NCBI GenBank assembly: GCA_016789905.1
Contig: JAEUQC010000105.1
Span: 1 to 59,134 of the forward strand
Direction of reading: 5' to 3'
Length of the DNA: 59,134 nucleotides
Source: Bryobacterales bacterium
GTDB lineage: Bacteria; Acidobacteriota; Terriglobia; Bryobacterales; Bryobacteraceae
Of the stretch, positions 8,863-19,993 are shown piece by piece (position 1 is the stretch's first letter; each line of letters begins with the position of its first letter). A program made the translations under genes and the position numbers. A model generated the notes under the pieces. That model was not told the DNA's origin, ran no database searches, and saw only the letters and a program-made list of their open reading frames with translations.

Positions 8863-9903
8863 ATGAGCACTCGCAGTTTGCAGGACGTTGCGGAGAAGGC
8901 CGGCGTATCCACCGCCACGGTGTCCCGGGTTTTGAACGACATCGGAGTCGTCAAGAGCAGCACCAGGGCCAGAGTGCTAAAGGCTGTGGAAGAGTTGAAG
9001 TACTTCCCAAATGTCCACGCGCGCGCGCTCGCCGGCGGGGCGACGAAAACATTGGGCCTCCTCGTCTCCAACTTGGAAAACCCCTTCTTCTTGGATGTTT
9101 TCCGCGCCCTGGAGAGCGAGGCGAGAGAAAAAGGCTACGAAGTGCTCATCGCCAACACGAACTACGAGCCGGAGCGTTTGGTTGCCAACGTTCACATGAT
9201 GCTCGCCCGGCGCGTTACAGGTCTCGCGCTCATCGTTTCGGAGATCGCGCCGCACCTGCTCGATGAGTTATCGGAACGGAAAGTGCGTACCGTCGTCTAC
9301 GACGTGGGCGAACCCAAGCCCAGCATTCTAAGTATCAAGACGCAGTACCGGCGCGGCATGCAGCGGATTGTCGAGTACCTGCACAATATGGGGCACGAGA
9401 AACTTGCCTTTGTCGGTCATCACAGCACGCTTGGGCCGCTCAGCGAGCGCTACCAATCCTTCCTGGAGGCCGTCAAACGCTACGGTCCGCGTATGGAGCA
9501 CCGCGCCGTCGCCTCCGACGATGGCTATGCAGGCGGAAGAGAGGCGGTTCGCGAACTCCTCGGCGGCGGCATGAGGCCGACGGCAATCGTTTGTGTCAAC
9601 GACTTCATGGCACTTGGTGTTCTGCGGCAGTTGCGAGAGGTTGGATTACGCGTTCCGGAAGATGTCTCCGTCACCGGATTCGATAACATCACACTGTCGG
9701 AAATGATGACGCCCTCGTTGACCACGGTCCATATCCCGTGCGACCAGCTCGGCCGGAAGATTTTCCAACTCCTCACCGACAAAGGCGAGATGCAGCGCGA
9801 AATCACCATCGACCCGGAACTCGTACTCCGGGAATCCACTGGACCAGTCGCCAACGGGTCCGCTCCGGTGGAAAAGAAACAGAAAAAGGCCGGGAAAGCG
9901 TAG
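8863..9903 (+). CDS. LacI-family transcriptional regulator
   Basis: A 346-residue LacI/GalR repressor. The N-terminal helix-turn-helix SLQDVAEKAGVSTATVSRVLND (about 4-25) is followed by the hinge helix segment PNVHARALAGG and a periplasmic-binding-like effector domain (TLGLLVSNLENPFF, VNDFMALGVLRQLREVG, DVSVTGFDN). A Lys-rich tail ends the protein. The effector is probably a sugar or sugar acid. It lies 18 nt downstream of the propeller gene and upstream of a convergent membrane protein. No LacI-type palindrome was recognised nearby, so its targets are unknown. Confidence 0.92.
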   Translation: MSTRSLQDVAEKAGVSTATVSRVLNDIGVVKSSTRARVLKAVEELKYFPNVHARALAGGATKTLGLLVSNLENPFFLDVFRALESEAREKGYEVLIANTNYEPERLVANVHMMLARRVTGLALIVSEIAPHLLDELSERKVRTVVYDVGEPKPSILSIKTQYRRGMQRIVEYLHNMGHEKLAFVGHHSTLGPLSERYQSFLEAVKRYGPRMEHRAVASDDGYAGGREAVRELLGGGMRPTAIVCVNDFMALGVLRQLREVGLRVPEDVSVTGFDNITLSEMMTPSLTTVHIPCDQLGRKIFQLLTDKGEMQREITIDPELVLRESTGPVANGSAPVEKKQKKAGKA

Positions 9904-9928
9904 CAGGAAGGCGTCCGAAACCCCTCCG

Positions 9929-10432
9929 TTAACCCTTCGGCTTGAAATAGAAAACCATCGCCGCACCCGCCGCCACGACCACGTAGCCGACAAACAGCAT
10001 CGGGTTGGGCTTGTCCTTGGGCGGATGCATCGCCATCGTCATAATCACATTGATCAGCGGAGCGCCGCCAAACACAATGGGCATCACGTAATTCGGGACG
10101 CCGCCATTGCGGAACGCCCAGATGATACATATCGCGCCCGCCGCGCCCAGCGCGCCGCCAATGGTTGCAAACCAGACCCCCCGGCTGTTGAATTCGCCCA
10201 GGCCGCCAGAAGCCTGCAATGTGATCACCGGCACCAGAACCCCCATCAGGAAGTACGCGGCGCCAACGCAAAGCAGCGCCCGGAGCGGGTTGCCGAGTTT
10301 AATCTGGCCCTCATGCAGAATCGGACCATAGATCCCCCAGAAGAGCATGGCGCCGACGGCGAACAATAACCAGAGCATGGATTTCTTTTTCTCCTTAACG
10401 GCAGTTTGCGAATTGGCGGCGGTGGAAGCCAT
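9929..10432 (-). CDS. Small EamA/DMT-like membrane protein
   Basis: A 167-residue protein with about five transmembrane helices (roughly 18-38, 48-70, 83-106, 115-136 and 145-164). It resembles half of a drug/metabolite (EamA) transporter: WGIYGPILHEGQ opens the first helix and YVMPIVFGGAPLINVIMTM lies in the fourth. The N-terminus is charged and cytoplasmic. Single EamA repeats may act as dimers. The substrate is unknown. A TACAAT hexamer ends 11 nt before the ATG. Confidence 0.6.
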   Translation of the reverse strand: MASTAANSQTAVKEKKKSMLWLLFAVGAMLFWGIYGPILHEGQIKLGNPLRALLCVGAAYFLMGVLVPVITLQASGGLGEFNSRGVWFATIGGALGAAGAICIIWAFRNGGVPNYVMPIVFGGAPLINVIMTMAMHPPKDKPNPMLFVGYVVVAAGAAMVFYFKPKG

Positions 10433-10443
10433 AGGAATCCCCT

Positions 10444-10449
10444 ATTGTA
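10444..10449 (-). promoter_or_regulatory. Putative -10 element (TACAAT) for the DMT-like gene
   Basis: On the minus strand TACAAT lies 11 nt upstream of the ATG at 10432, just after the stop of the TonB receptor gene. The predicted 5' UTR is only a few bases long. Confidence 0.4.
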
Positions 10450-10462
10450 GTCTGAACCGGCG

Positions 10463-13400
10463 TCAAAACTGCACGCGCAGGCCAAGTTGAATTTGCCGCG
10501 CCGTGGTGATGGTATTGCGCACCGCGCCGAGCGTGGCAATCGGCCCCGTCGTAGTGGAAATGGCAAGCACGTTTGGAACGCCAAAATTCGCGCGATTGAA
10601 CAGATTGAACGACTCCACCCGGAACTGCAGCCGTGCCTGCTCGTTCCATCGGGTCAAATCGAAATTCTTCAGCAGCGACAGGTCAAACGTCCGCAGGTTC
10701 GGCCCAATAAATGTCCCGCGCCCCAGCGTGCCGAGTTGACCGGCCGGCGCCAGTACAAACGCGTTGGGGTTGAACCATTGGCTCGGGTTACCAATCACGG
10801 CGGACTCATGCGTGAACCCCGCCGCCAGGCTCGGCCGGTCCTGCCCAAGCCCGGGGCCAAGCGATGGAGACCAGCCCGACCGGGAACGGTTTCCGCTCAC
10901 GAACGCCGTCAACGGACTCCCGCTGCGCATGTTTGTTATCCCGGCCAGTTGCCAGCCGGAAAACGCCACTCTTCTTGCGCCGGCGGAGTTGCGAAATACC
11001 GGAATGTCCCAATGGAAATTCATCACCCAGTTGTGTTTGGCATGGTAATCGGCCAGGCCCTTGTTGTAGCTGAATCCAGCGAACTCCGGCATGGCGGACG
11101 TGGTGCCATTTGTTGCGTCGGAAAAGAACGTTGACGCCTGCGTGGTGTCGATGTTTCGGGAAAACGTGTAAGAGCTCTGAAACTGCAAGTCGCGGCCAAG
11201 GCGTTTGCGAATCTCCAGGATTCCTGCGTGATACCAGGAGTTTCCATCGCTCGATTTCAGTTCGATCGTTGTGTACGCCGGGTTTCGCCGTGGCGCCCCG
11301 GCCGGAAACACCAGCGTGCCATCCGCCTGCCGCACAGGCTCTACGATATTCACATCGTTCGACCGCAACAGGTGTATCCCCCGTGATCCCGCATACCCAA
11401 CTGTAACGACAACATCGCCCGGCAACTGCTGTTGCAGATTCAGGTTCCACGTCTGCATGTAAGGGTTCTTTATGTTCCATTCCACCGGGCGAATGGTGTT
11501 TCCAAGACCGCGTTCAAACGGCGGGTTCGGAAATGTCGGATTCGCAATACTCACTCGCGGCGTGAACGGCGGATTGGTCACTGTGACGATAAGCGTCTGC
11601 TGCCCGTTCGTGTTGTAGATAAGTCCGTACCCGCCGCGCAGGGCGGATTTTCCATTGCCGAATACATCCCAGGCGAAACCGAACCGCGGCGAAAAGTTCT
11701 TCTTCGTCGGGTTCTGGTACAGTTGCCCGGAGCGCGGCGCCGCATCGGTAAACAGGTTCAACAGCGCCGAATCGCGGCCATAGATATCGATCGGCATCGT
11801 GGCGAATTCGTAACGCAGGCCCGGATTGATTGTCAGGCGAGGATGAATCTTCCACGAATCCTGCACGTAAAAGCCCATCAGCGTGAAGCGCCAGTAGCGG
11901 TCGAATTGCGCCGCCGGCGTCAAGCCCAGGAACCGCGCCGGCGTATTGCCAAGAAAGGATCGCAGATCGTTAAACGTGAACGTGCCCAGCGAAAATGTGG
12001 GGTTCACCATGTTGTCCTGGTACCGTTCGGCCAACATCCCAATCTTCAGCAGATGGCTGCCGCGAGTCAGGTTGGCGCCCGTTTCAAAGCCGTATACATT
12101 CTGCGTCAGCCGGAGGTTGGCGGACGCCTGTGGACCGAACCGCGGCATGCCGCCGATATCAAAATTGCCCATCAAACCCCGGCCGGGCACGAACTCCGGC
12201 AGCCGCGTAGCCGTGTTCGCCTCAACGTTTTGAAAGGTCGTGGTGCGGCTGAACGAGCCTCGAAAATGAAACAGAGTTCGGGCCGAAGCAACGTGCCGGT
12301 ACTCGGTCGTCAGAAACTGATTCTTGGAAAGAAACTGCCGCGGAAACTGCGGGAAGTCCGTGGGCAGATTCTGCACCGCGTCGTCGAAAGTGTAACGCGC
12401 AAAAAACTGTCCGGTATTGCCGAAATTGCGATCATATCGGCCCTGAACGAAATGCTGGTTTACAGACTGCGCAAAACCAAAAACATAATCGGCCAGTCCG
12501 CCGCCCCGCGCGTTGCCATTCGGCAACGGAATTTCGTTCAGAAACGGCGTAATGGCGGCATGCACCGGCACGGTAATGGTTTGCCCGAGCCGCGCAGGGT
12601 CCGGCAATATTCCGCGGCGCGCATTCGCGTCCGGAACCGCGGAAACGATCGAGCGGCCCAGCCGGTCACGAAGGCCTTCGTAGTTCAAAAAGAAAAAATC
12701 CTTGTCCTTCCGGATCGGCCCGCCCAGGCTTGCGCCGAACTGGTTGCGCTTGAACTCTGGCCGTTTCGCCGGATCGAAGAAATTCCGCGCGTCGAAGTTG
12801 TCGTTGCGGTGGAAGTGGTAGAAGCTGCCGTGCAACTCATTCGAACCGGATTTCGTAAGTGTGTTGATCTGCCCGCCCGAATTGCGCCCGAACTCCGCCG
12901 AGTAGTTGTTCACTTCCACGCGGAACTCGCGAATCGCTTCCACGCCCAGCACCGTTCCGGCCGCCGAACCGGCGGGCCCATTCGTAAAATCGTTTTGCGG
13001 CGTGCCGTCGATCAAATACACATTCGAGCGTGGGTCTTGCCCGTTAATGCTCATGCCCAGCCCGTGGGCAACCACGGAGCCGCCATCGCGATGCGGGTAG
13101 GCCACCACACCCGGTTGCAGCAACGCCAGGTCGGTATAGTTGCGCCCGTTCAATGGCAGGTCGCGCATTGCGGATTCGGAAACGAGGTAACCAAGTTCGG
13201 ACGTTGCCGTATTCACCTGGGACCCTGCGCCCACAACAGTGATCTCCTGGTCCACCGCGCCAAGCTCCAATTCCACGTCCACTTTCACGGTTTCGTTCAC
13301 TGTCAGCAGAATGCCCTTTCGCAGCAGAGGCCGGAATCCACTCGCGGTAACCCGCAGTTCCACCAGTCCGGCGGGCAGCGATGGCGCCAGGAATACACCC

Positions 13401-13579
13401 AGCCGGTTGGAAAGCACCTTACGCGTCAACCCCGTCGCTACTTGGGTCACTGTGATCTCAGCGTTTTGGACCAGTGCGCCCGTAGGGTCATGAACCGTCC
13501 CCGCGATCGTTGCAGCGGTCTGCGCGTATGCGGCGGACGACAGAAAGATCGCGAATGCGGCGATTCGATTAGCTTGCAA
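10463..13579 (-). CDS. TonB-dependent receptor with N-terminal carboxypeptidase-regulatory domain (Oar-like)
   Basis: A 1038-residue outer-membrane protein. A signal peptide ending in AAYAQ is followed by a carboxypeptidase-regulatory-like domain (IAGTVHDPTGALVQNAEITVTQ through VDVELELGAVDQEITV), a plug region (MRDLPLNGRNYTDLALLQPGV ... INGQDPRSNVYLIDG ... IREFRVEVNNYSAEFGRNSGG) and a long beta-barrel. The protein ends in the aromatic residue required for barrel insertion (LGLRVQF). I chose the TTG at 13579 because AGAGG lies 6 nt upstream and the signal peptide starts there; the frame stays open to 13897 without a plausible start. This family is greatly expanded in Acidobacteria and probably imports oligosaccharides or peptides with TonB. 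Confidence 0.92.
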   Translation of the reverse strand: MQANRIAAFAIFLSSAAYAQTAATIAGTVHDPTGALVQNAEITVTQVATGLTRKVLSNRLGVFLAPSLPAGLVELRVTASGFRPLLRKGILLTVNETVKVDVELELGAVDQEITVVGAGSQVNTATSELGYLVSESAMRDLPLNGRNYTDLALLQPGVVAYPHRDGGSVVAHGLGMSINGQDPRSNVYLIDGTPQNDFTNGPAGSAAGTVLGVEAIREFRVEVNNYSAEFGRNSGGQINTLTKSGSNELHGSFYHFHRNDNFDARNFFDPAKRPEFKRNQFGASLGGPIRKDKDFFFLNYEGLRDRLGRSIVSAVPDANARRGILPDPARLGQTITVPVHAAITPFLNEIPLPNGNARGGGLADYVFGFAQSVNQHFVQGRYDRNFGNTGQFFARYTFDDAVQNLPTDFPQFPRQFLSKNQFLTTEYRHVASARTLFHFRGSFSRTTTFQNVEANTATRLPEFVPGRGLMGNFDIGGMPRFGPQASANLRLTQNVYGFETGANLTRGSHLLKIGMLAERYQDNMVNPTFSLGTFTFNDLRSFLGNTPARFLGLTPAAQFDRYWRFTLMGFYVQDSWKIHPRLTINPGLRYEFATMPIDIYGRDSALLNLFTDAAPRSGQLYQNPTKKNFSPRFGFAWDVFGNGKSALRGGYGLIYNTNGQQTLIVTVTNPPFTPRVSIANPTFPNPPFERGLGNTIRPVEWNIKNPYMQTWNLNLQQQLPGDVVVTVGYAGSRGIHLLRSNDVNIVEPVRQADGTLVFPAGAPRRNPAYTTIELKSSDGNSWYHAGILEIRKRLGRDLQFQSSYTFSRNIDTTQASTFFSDATNGTTSAMPEFAGFSYNKGLADYHAKHNWVMNFHWDIPVFRNSAGARRVAFSGWQLAGITNMRSGSPLTAFVSGNRSRSGWSPSLGPGLGQDRPSLAAGFTHESAVIGNPSQWFNPNAFVLAPAGQLGTLGRGTFIGPNLRTFDLSLLKNFDLTRWNEQARLQFRVESFNLFNRANFGVPNVLAISTTTGPIATLGAVRNTITTARQIQLGLRVQF

Positions 13580-13732
13580 AACACACCTCTTGTAAAATCT
13601 CAGGGTAACAAATGCTCTCTGAAGGACCCGCCTGTTCAGACGCCTCGCAACGCCATTTGGTAACAACGCGCGGACGGCCACGCAAATGGCTCTGTTCGCC
13701 CCTGCCTCGTCCCGGATAGCCTTGATAGGCAG

Positions 13733-13738
13733 TACACT
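13733..13738 (+). promoter_or_regulatory. Putative -10 element (TACACT) for the second PQQ-propeller gene
   Basis: TACACT ends 5 nt before the ATG at 13744. There is no Shine-Dalgarno sequence and no good -35. Confidence 0.45.
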
Positions 13739-13743
13739 GCGGT

Positions 13744-15024
13744 ATGCGTGTTTGTTTCGTCCTCGCCCTTGCGGTGGGGCAACTGGCGGCCGCCAATTGG
13801 CCGCAATGGAGAGGCCCAGGCTCCAATGGCGTCTCGGCGGAAAAAGGGATCCCTGATGTGTGGAGTCCGGATCGCAATATCGCCTGGAAGACGCCAATCC
13901 CAGGCCGGGGCCGGTCGTCTCCCGTAGTTTGGGGAGACCGTGTGTTCCTCACCACCGACGTGGAAGCCGGCAAAGCCGAAGGCAACAAACCGCCCATACA
14001 TCGCATCAACGGCGAGCCTTTCCGCCATCCGGACAGCATTGGCGCCAATGTCCGTCACAAGCTCATCGTGCTCTGTCTGGACCGCATGAGCGGGAAAGTG
14101 ATTTGGCAACAGACAGCCTATGAAGGCGTCGTCTTCGACGAACGCCACAAGGCCGGAAGCTACGCGGCGCCAACACCGGTCACCGATGGCCACGCCGTCT
14201 ACGCCTACTTCGGGTCCGAGGGACTCTATGCCTACAGCATTTCCGGCAAGTTCCTTTGGAAGCACGATCCCGGCAACATGCAAACCGTGGGCATGGGGCC
14301 TGGCACATCGCCCGTGTTGTCCGGTGAACTGTTGATTCTCCAATGCGATTCCAGCGACCAGAAATCGAAACTCGTTGGAATCCACCGGAAAAACGGGGAA
14401 TTGGTGTGGAAGACGGAACGGACCACCGATGTTACTTGGGCCACGCCACTGCTGGTGGGAGCCGCGGACCGGCAGGAGTTGATCACCACTGCAAACGACG
14501 TTGTCATCTCTTACAATCCACGCACCGGCCAGGAGCGCTGGCGCGGCCCCGGCGTGAAAGGCAACGCCGTGCCAAGCCCTGTTTCCGGAAACGGAATCGT
14601 CGTCGTCTCAGCCGGCTACCCGGACAAGTACGCCTGGGCCTTCCGCGCCGGCGGCGATGGCAAGCCGCTATGGGAATACACAAAGGGCACTGCCTACGTC
14701 CCCTCGCCCATCTTCTACGGCGATTTCGTTTACCTCATTACCGACAAAGGACTCGTCACCTGCATCGAAGCGTCGAATGGAAAAGTGCGGTATGAGGGCA
14801 AGCGTCCCGGCCCCGGCGGGCAGTTCGCCGGATCGCCAGTAGCCTATGATGGAAAAATCCTTCTCACGAGTGAGGATGGAGAAACCCATGTGGTGCAAGC
14901 CGGGCCGGAGTTCGCTGTGTTGCGGACGAATTCGGTGGGCGAACCAGTTTTGGCTTCGCCGGCGATCGCGAACGGGATGATCTTCATTCGTGGAAGAGAC
15001 CATTTGTTCGCGATCTCTCAATGA
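13744..15024 (+). CDS. Secreted PQQ-like beta-propeller protein (paralogue)
   Basis: A 426-residue protein with signal peptide MRVCFVLALAVGQLAAA followed at once by [14 protein letters not shown], the same opening as the protein at 7588. Blade motifs include LCLDRMSGKVIWQQ, YAYSISGKFLWKHD, VGIHRKNGELVWKTE and VTCIEASNGKVRYEGK. The two paralogues share the same domain plan along their length, including the closing VVQAGPEFAVL-type segment. Its stop overlaps the start of the DUF3311 gene (ATGA), so it is probably transcribed with the DUF3311-symporter pair. That suggests a link to uptake of a small organic solute. Confidence 0.87.
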   Translation: MRVCFVLALAVGQLAAANWPQWRGPGSNGVSAEKGIPDVWSPDRNIAWKTPIPGRGRSSPVVWGDRVFLTTDVEAGKAEGNKPPIHRINGEPFRHPDSIGANVRHKLIVLCLDRMSGKVIWQQTAYEGVVFDERHKAGSYAAPTPVTDGHAVYAYFGSEGLYAYSISGKFLWKHDPGNMQTVGMGPGTSPVLSGELLILQCDSSDQKSKLVGIHRKNGELVWKTERTTDVTWATPLLVGAADRQELITTANDVVISYNPRTGQERWRGPGVKGNAVPSPVSGNGIVVVSAGYPDKYAWAFRAGGDGKPLWEYTKGTAYVPSPIFYGDFVYLITDKGLVTCIEASNGKVRYEGKRPGPGGQFAGSPVAYDGKILLTSEDGETHVVQAGPEFAVLRTNSVGEPVLASPAIANGMIFIRGRDHLFAISQ

Positions 15025-15238
15025 AAATTGCCATCCCGCTGCTACTGGCCGTTTACTACGCCCTCCACCAGGATTTTTGGAACTGGACGGCGGCGCGTCC
15101 GCTCGCCTTTGGGTTCCTTCCCGCGGGTCTGCTTTATCACGGGCTTTATACCGTCGGCTGCGCCGCGCTCATGGCCTTGCTTGTACGCTGCCTCTGGCCT
15201 GCTGATCTGGAGGCATGGGCGGAAAGGAAACCGGAGGA

Positions 15239-15242
<4 letters not shown>
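15021..15242 (+). CDS. DUF3311-like small membrane protein
   Basis: A 73-residue protein with two transmembrane helices (about 3-22 and 35-60). It contains [16 protein letters not shown] and [18 protein letters not shown], as in DUF3311 proteins, which almost always precede a sodium:solute symporter. Its start overlaps the propeller stop by 4 nt and its stop overlaps the symporter GTG start by 4 nt. It is probably a small accessory subunit of the symporter. Confidence 0.8.
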
Positions 15243-16729
<1,487 letters not shown>

Positions 16730-16744
16730 TGCTCGAAACACCAA

Positions 16745-18070
16745 ATGGCTGCTGAAACGCAAAAATTCACCCTGGTCCATTGGCTCATCTGTCTGGTCGC
16801 CTCCATCGGATTTGCCTTCGACATCTACGAAATCCTGGTGCTCCCTCTCATTGTCGGCCCGGCTCTGGGGGAGTTGGGCGGGCTGAAACCGGGCACGCCC
16901 GCCTATCTGGATTGGGTGGGGTGGCTGTTCTTTGTGCCCGCCTTCGCCGGCGGTATCTTCGGCATGATCGGCGGCTATCTTACGGATCTCTGGGGCCGCC
17001 GCCGGGTGCTTGTCTGGAGCATTTTGATCTACGCTTTCTCCGCTCTCGCCGCCGGGTTCTCCACGTCGCTCGAACAACTCCTGTTCTTCCGCTGCACAAC
17101 CTTTATCGGCGTCTGCGTCGAATTCGTGGCTGCCGTGGCCTGGCTCGCGGAGCTGTTTCCGGAAGAAAAACTGCGCGAAAAGGTACTCGGGTACACCCAG
17201 GCGTTCTCTTCCATCGGCGGTCTGCTCGTGACTGGCGCCTATTACATCGCCGTTACAAACGCAGCCTCTTTCCCTGCAATCCACGGCGGCCATGCCGCCT
17301 GGCGTTACACACTCATTTCAGGTTTACTCCCCGCCATCCCGCTCATGCTTATCCGCCCGTTCCTGCCGGAGTCCCCGGCCTGGGCCGAAAAGAAGGCCGC
17401 CGGCACGCTTAAGCGGCCCAGCTTTCTGGGTTTGTTTCAACCCCAGTTTGCCCGAACCACATGGGTCACTATGATCATGTATGCCGCCAGCTACGCTGCC
17501 GCCTTTGGCGCCATTCAACAAATTCCTCGTATCGTCCCCGGCCTCGCCGAACTGGCTGGCATGGCGCCGCCCGCTGTGCAAAAGGTGGTCTCCAGCGTGC
17601 AGCTCTGGCAGGAAATGGGCGGCTTGGTGGGCCGCGTAGTGTTGGCTGTTCTCGCCGTGCAAATCGCCAGCCGTCGAAAGCTCATTCGAATTTTCCAGAT
17701 TCCCGGCCTATTCGTTGTGCCGTGGGTCTTCTTCGTCGCCAGCGGGACCGATGTGGCTACCTTGCAGTGGGGCATTGCAATCGTGGGTCTGCTGACCGTT
17801 GCGCAGTTCAGCTTCTGGGGCAACTACCTGCCGCGAGTCTATCCCACCTACCTGCGCGGAACCGGCGAAAGCTTCGCCGCCAATATTGGCGGCCGTATGC
17901 TCGGCACCTCGGCCGCGTTGTTAACCACGCAGTTGGCCAAAACCGCCCCCGGATCCGGGCCCGCCGCCAAACTCGCCTACGCCGCCGCCTTGGTCGGCAC
18001 CGGCGCATACATCATTGGATTCGTCGCCAGTTTCTTCCTCCCGGAACCGCCTAAAGATCTGCCGGAATAG
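16745..18070 (+). CDS. MFS transporter
   Basis: A 441-residue major facilitator superfamily protein with about 12 helices. The loop between helices 2 and 3 reads GGYLTDLWGRRRVLV, the classic MFS G-x-x-x-D-x-x-G-R-R motif. It also contains FDIYEILVLPLIVGPAL in helix 1 and WLAELFPEEKLREKVLG in the central part. It resembles the sugar/metabolite:H+ symporter group. It follows the SSS symporter by 15 nt but has its own TATAAT. The substrate is unknown. Confidence 0.88.
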   Translation: MAAETQKFTLVHWLICLVASIGFAFDIYEILVLPLIVGPALGELGGLKPGTPAYLDWVGWLFFVPAFAGGIFGMIGGYLTDLWGRRRVLVWSILIYAFSALAAGFSTSLEQLLFFRCTTFIGVCVEFVAAVAWLAELFPEEKLREKVLGYTQAFSSIGGLLVTGAYYIAVTNAASFPAIHGGHAAWRYTLISGLLPAIPLMLIRPFLPESPAWAEKKAAGTLKRPSFLGLFQPQFARTTWVTMIMYAASYAAAFGAIQQIPRIVPGLAELAGMAPPAVQKVVSSVQLWQEMGGLVGRVVLAVLAVQIASRRKLIRIFQIPGLFVVPWVFFVASGTDVATLQWGIAIVGLLTVAQFSFWGNYLPRVYPTYLRGTGESFAANIGGRMLGTSAALLTTQLAKTAPGSGPAAKLAYAAALVGTGAYIIGFVASFFLPEPPKDLPE

Positions 18071-18079
18071 CGCAGCCGC

Positions 18080-18085
18080 TACACT
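18080..18085 (+). promoter_or_regulatory. Putative -10 element (TACACT) for mtaB
   Basis: TACACT ends 6 nt before the GTG at 18092. The expected transcription start coincides with the start codon. Confidence 0.5.
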
Positions 18086-18091
18086 GGTAGA

Positions 18092-19387
18092 GTGCGCAAG
18101 TTCTACGTCCAAAATTTCGGGTGCCGGGCCGCGCAGGCCGATGGCGCCGCGCTCGAGTCGCTCCTGGGAAAGAAGGGCATGGACGCTGCTTCCAATTGGG
18201 GACACGCTGACCTCGTTGTTCTCAACAGTTGCACCGTCACCTCCGAAGCCGACGCTGATCTGCGCAGCACCGTCCGCCGCGTTAACCGGGAGAACCCGGA
18301 TGCCCGCATCCTCGTCACGGGCTGTTACGCCCAACGCGCCCCGGAAGAGATCGCCGCTCTGCCAGGCGTCGCCTGGGTGGTCGGCAACTCCGACAAAACG
18401 GAAATCCCGGATCTTGTGGCCGATGCACTTGGAAACTACCACGGCCAGATTCACGTTCACGACATCTTCGCGCGCCACGATTTCCTATCGGCGCCCGTCG
18501 AAGACGCCGCCGGCGATCGGGCCCGGCCAAACCTGAAGATTCAGGATGGCTGCAACAATCGCTGCTCGTTTTGCGTCATCCCATTCGTTCGCGGCCGCAG
18601 CCGCTCCATGCCGGCGGAGCAGGTGCTGGAACAGGTTCGCGGATTGGCGGAAAACTACCGGGAGGTTGTTCTCAGCGGTGTAAATCTCGGCCGCTGGGGG
18701 CGCGAACCCGGTTCCTCTATTCGCCTCGCTGGACTCGTCAAGCGCATGTTGGAAGAGACCCCGGTCGAGCGCCTCCGGCTGTCGTCCGTGGAGCCCATGG
18801 ATCTTACCAGCGAGTTGCTCGGGTTGATGGCCGATTCAAGCCGCATTGCCAAACACGTCCATGCGCCGCTTCAGTCCGGCTCCGACGCGGTGTTGCGCCG
18901 CATGCACCGCAAGTATCGGCCGCGCCACTACGAAGACCGCATCCGGACAGCCCGAACCCTAATGCCCGACGCCGCCATTGGCGCCGATGTCATGGTTGGC
19001 TTCCCTGGCGAAACCGACGCCGAATTCGAGGAAACATTTCAGTTCATCGATTCCCTGCCGTTCACCTACCTGCACGTGTTCACCTATTCGGCCAGGCCCG
19101 GAACGCCCGCCGCCTCCGCGCCGGCACAGGTTCCCATGCCGGTTCGAAAGGAACGCAACAAACGCCTTCGCGACTTGGCCGAGAAAAAAAATCTCGCCTT
19201 CCGGAGTTCGTTCGTCGGAAAGGCGCTTTCGGTCGTTACACTCGGGCAGGGGCGAACGGCGCTCAGTGGCAATTTCCTGAAGGTGGAACTGTCACAAGAG
19301 TCCGCCGCCAATGAGTTGCGCGATGTGCGCATCGGCGCCGTCAGCGCGCAGGGCCTGCTCGAATTCCACCCGCTGCGGATCTTATAG
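18092..19387 (+). CDS. mtaB: tRNA t6A37 methylthiotransferase MtaB
   Basis: A 431-residue radical-SAM methylthiotransferase that converts t6A37 to ms2t6A37 in tRNAs reading ANN codons. The N-terminal UPF0004 domain carries cluster ligands Cys11 ([12 protein letters not shown]), Cys47 (LNSCTV) and Cys78 (VTGCYAQ). The radical-SAM triad is CNNRCSFC (Cys154, 158, 161), and [25 protein letters not shown] and [11 protein letters not shown] follow. A C-terminal TRAM-like part ends the protein. The length fits MtaB better than MiaB (about 450-480 with a different N-terminus). The start is GTG. Its stop overlaps the convergent recR stop by 6 nt. Confidence 0.93.
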   Translation: MRKFYVQNFGCRAAQADGAALESLLGKKGMDAASNWGHADLVVLNSCTVTSEADADLRSTVRRVNRENPDARILVTGCYAQRAPEEIAALPGVAWVVGNSDKTEIPDLVADALGNYHGQIHVHDIFARHDFLSAPVEDAAGDRARPNLKIQDGCNNRCSFCVIPFVRGRSRSMPAEQVLEQVRGLAENYREVVLSGVNLGRWGREPGSSIRLAGLVKRMLEETPVERLRLSSVEPMDLTSELLGLMADSSRIAKHVHAPLQSGSDAVLRRMHRKYRPRHYEDRIRTARTLMPDAAIGADVMVGFPGETDAEFEETFQFIDSLPFTYLHVFTYSARPGTPAASAPAQVPMPVRKERNKRLRDLAEKKNLAFRSSFVGKALSVVTLGQGRTALSGNFLKVELSQESAANELRDVRIGAVSAQGLLEFHPLRIL

Positions 19388-19981
19388 TTCGCGGCGATTT
19401 TCGAGCGATTTGGACATCGACACTTCGTCGGCATACTCCAGGTCGCTGCCAACCGGAATGCCCATAGCGATCCGTGTGACCCGAAGGCCAAGCGGTTTCA
19501 GCAGCCGCGAAAGGTACGCCGCAGTCGCTTCCCCTTCCAGCGTCGGATTCGTCGCCAGTATGATCTCCTGTGTGTCCCCGGATTGCAACCGTTGCAGCAG
19601 ACTCTTTATTTTCAACTGTTCCGGGCCAATGCCGCGCAACGGGCTGATGGACCCATGCAGTACGTGATAAAGCCCTTCAAACGTCCGTGTCGATTCGATG
19701 GGAAGGATATTCGGCGGCTCCTCCACCACGCAAATGACGCTCTGGTCCCGCCCCGGATTCGAACAATACGGGCATAGCTCCCCGTCGCTGACGTTGTTGC
19801 AAACCGTGCAGAGCCCCAGTTTCTCCTTCACGTCCACAATGGCCCGCGCCAGCCGGAACGCGTCTTCCTTGGTGGCTCGCAGAAGATGAAACGCGATTCG
19901 TTGCGCCGATTTCTGCCCAATGCCGGGCAGACGCCGGAACTCCTCCACTAACCGGGATAAGGGTTCGGCAAAATCAGGCAT
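19382..19981 (-). CDS. recR: Recombination protein RecR
   Basis: A 199-residue protein that works with RecF/RecO in loading RecA at gaps. It shows the N-terminal helix-hairpin-helix ([21 protein letters not shown]), a C4 zinc finger ([16 protein letters not shown]) and the Toprim domain ([14 protein letters not shown]). A C-terminal Walker-like segment follows. It lies 12 nt after ybaB, as the last gene of the ffs-dnaX-ybaB-recR cluster, an order conserved widely in bacteria. Confidence 0.97.
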   Translation of the reverse strand: MPDFAEPLSRLVEEFRRLPGIGQKSAQRIAFHLLRATKEDAFRLARAIVDVKEKLGLCTVCNNVSDGELCPYCSNPGRDQSVICVVEEPPNILPIESTRTFEGLYHVLHGSISPLRGIGPEQLKIKSLLQRLQSGDTQEIILATNPTLEGEATAAYLSRLLKPLGLRVTRIAMGIPVGSDLEYADEVSMSKSLENRREL

Positions 19982-19993
19982 CGCTCCCGCCGT

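Noticed and set aside
10806..13663. Long open frames antisense to the TonB receptor, including a 743-codon plus-strand frame
   Set aside because: They lie wholly inside a gene with clear family motifs. Long antisense frames are expected in GC-rich coding DNA.
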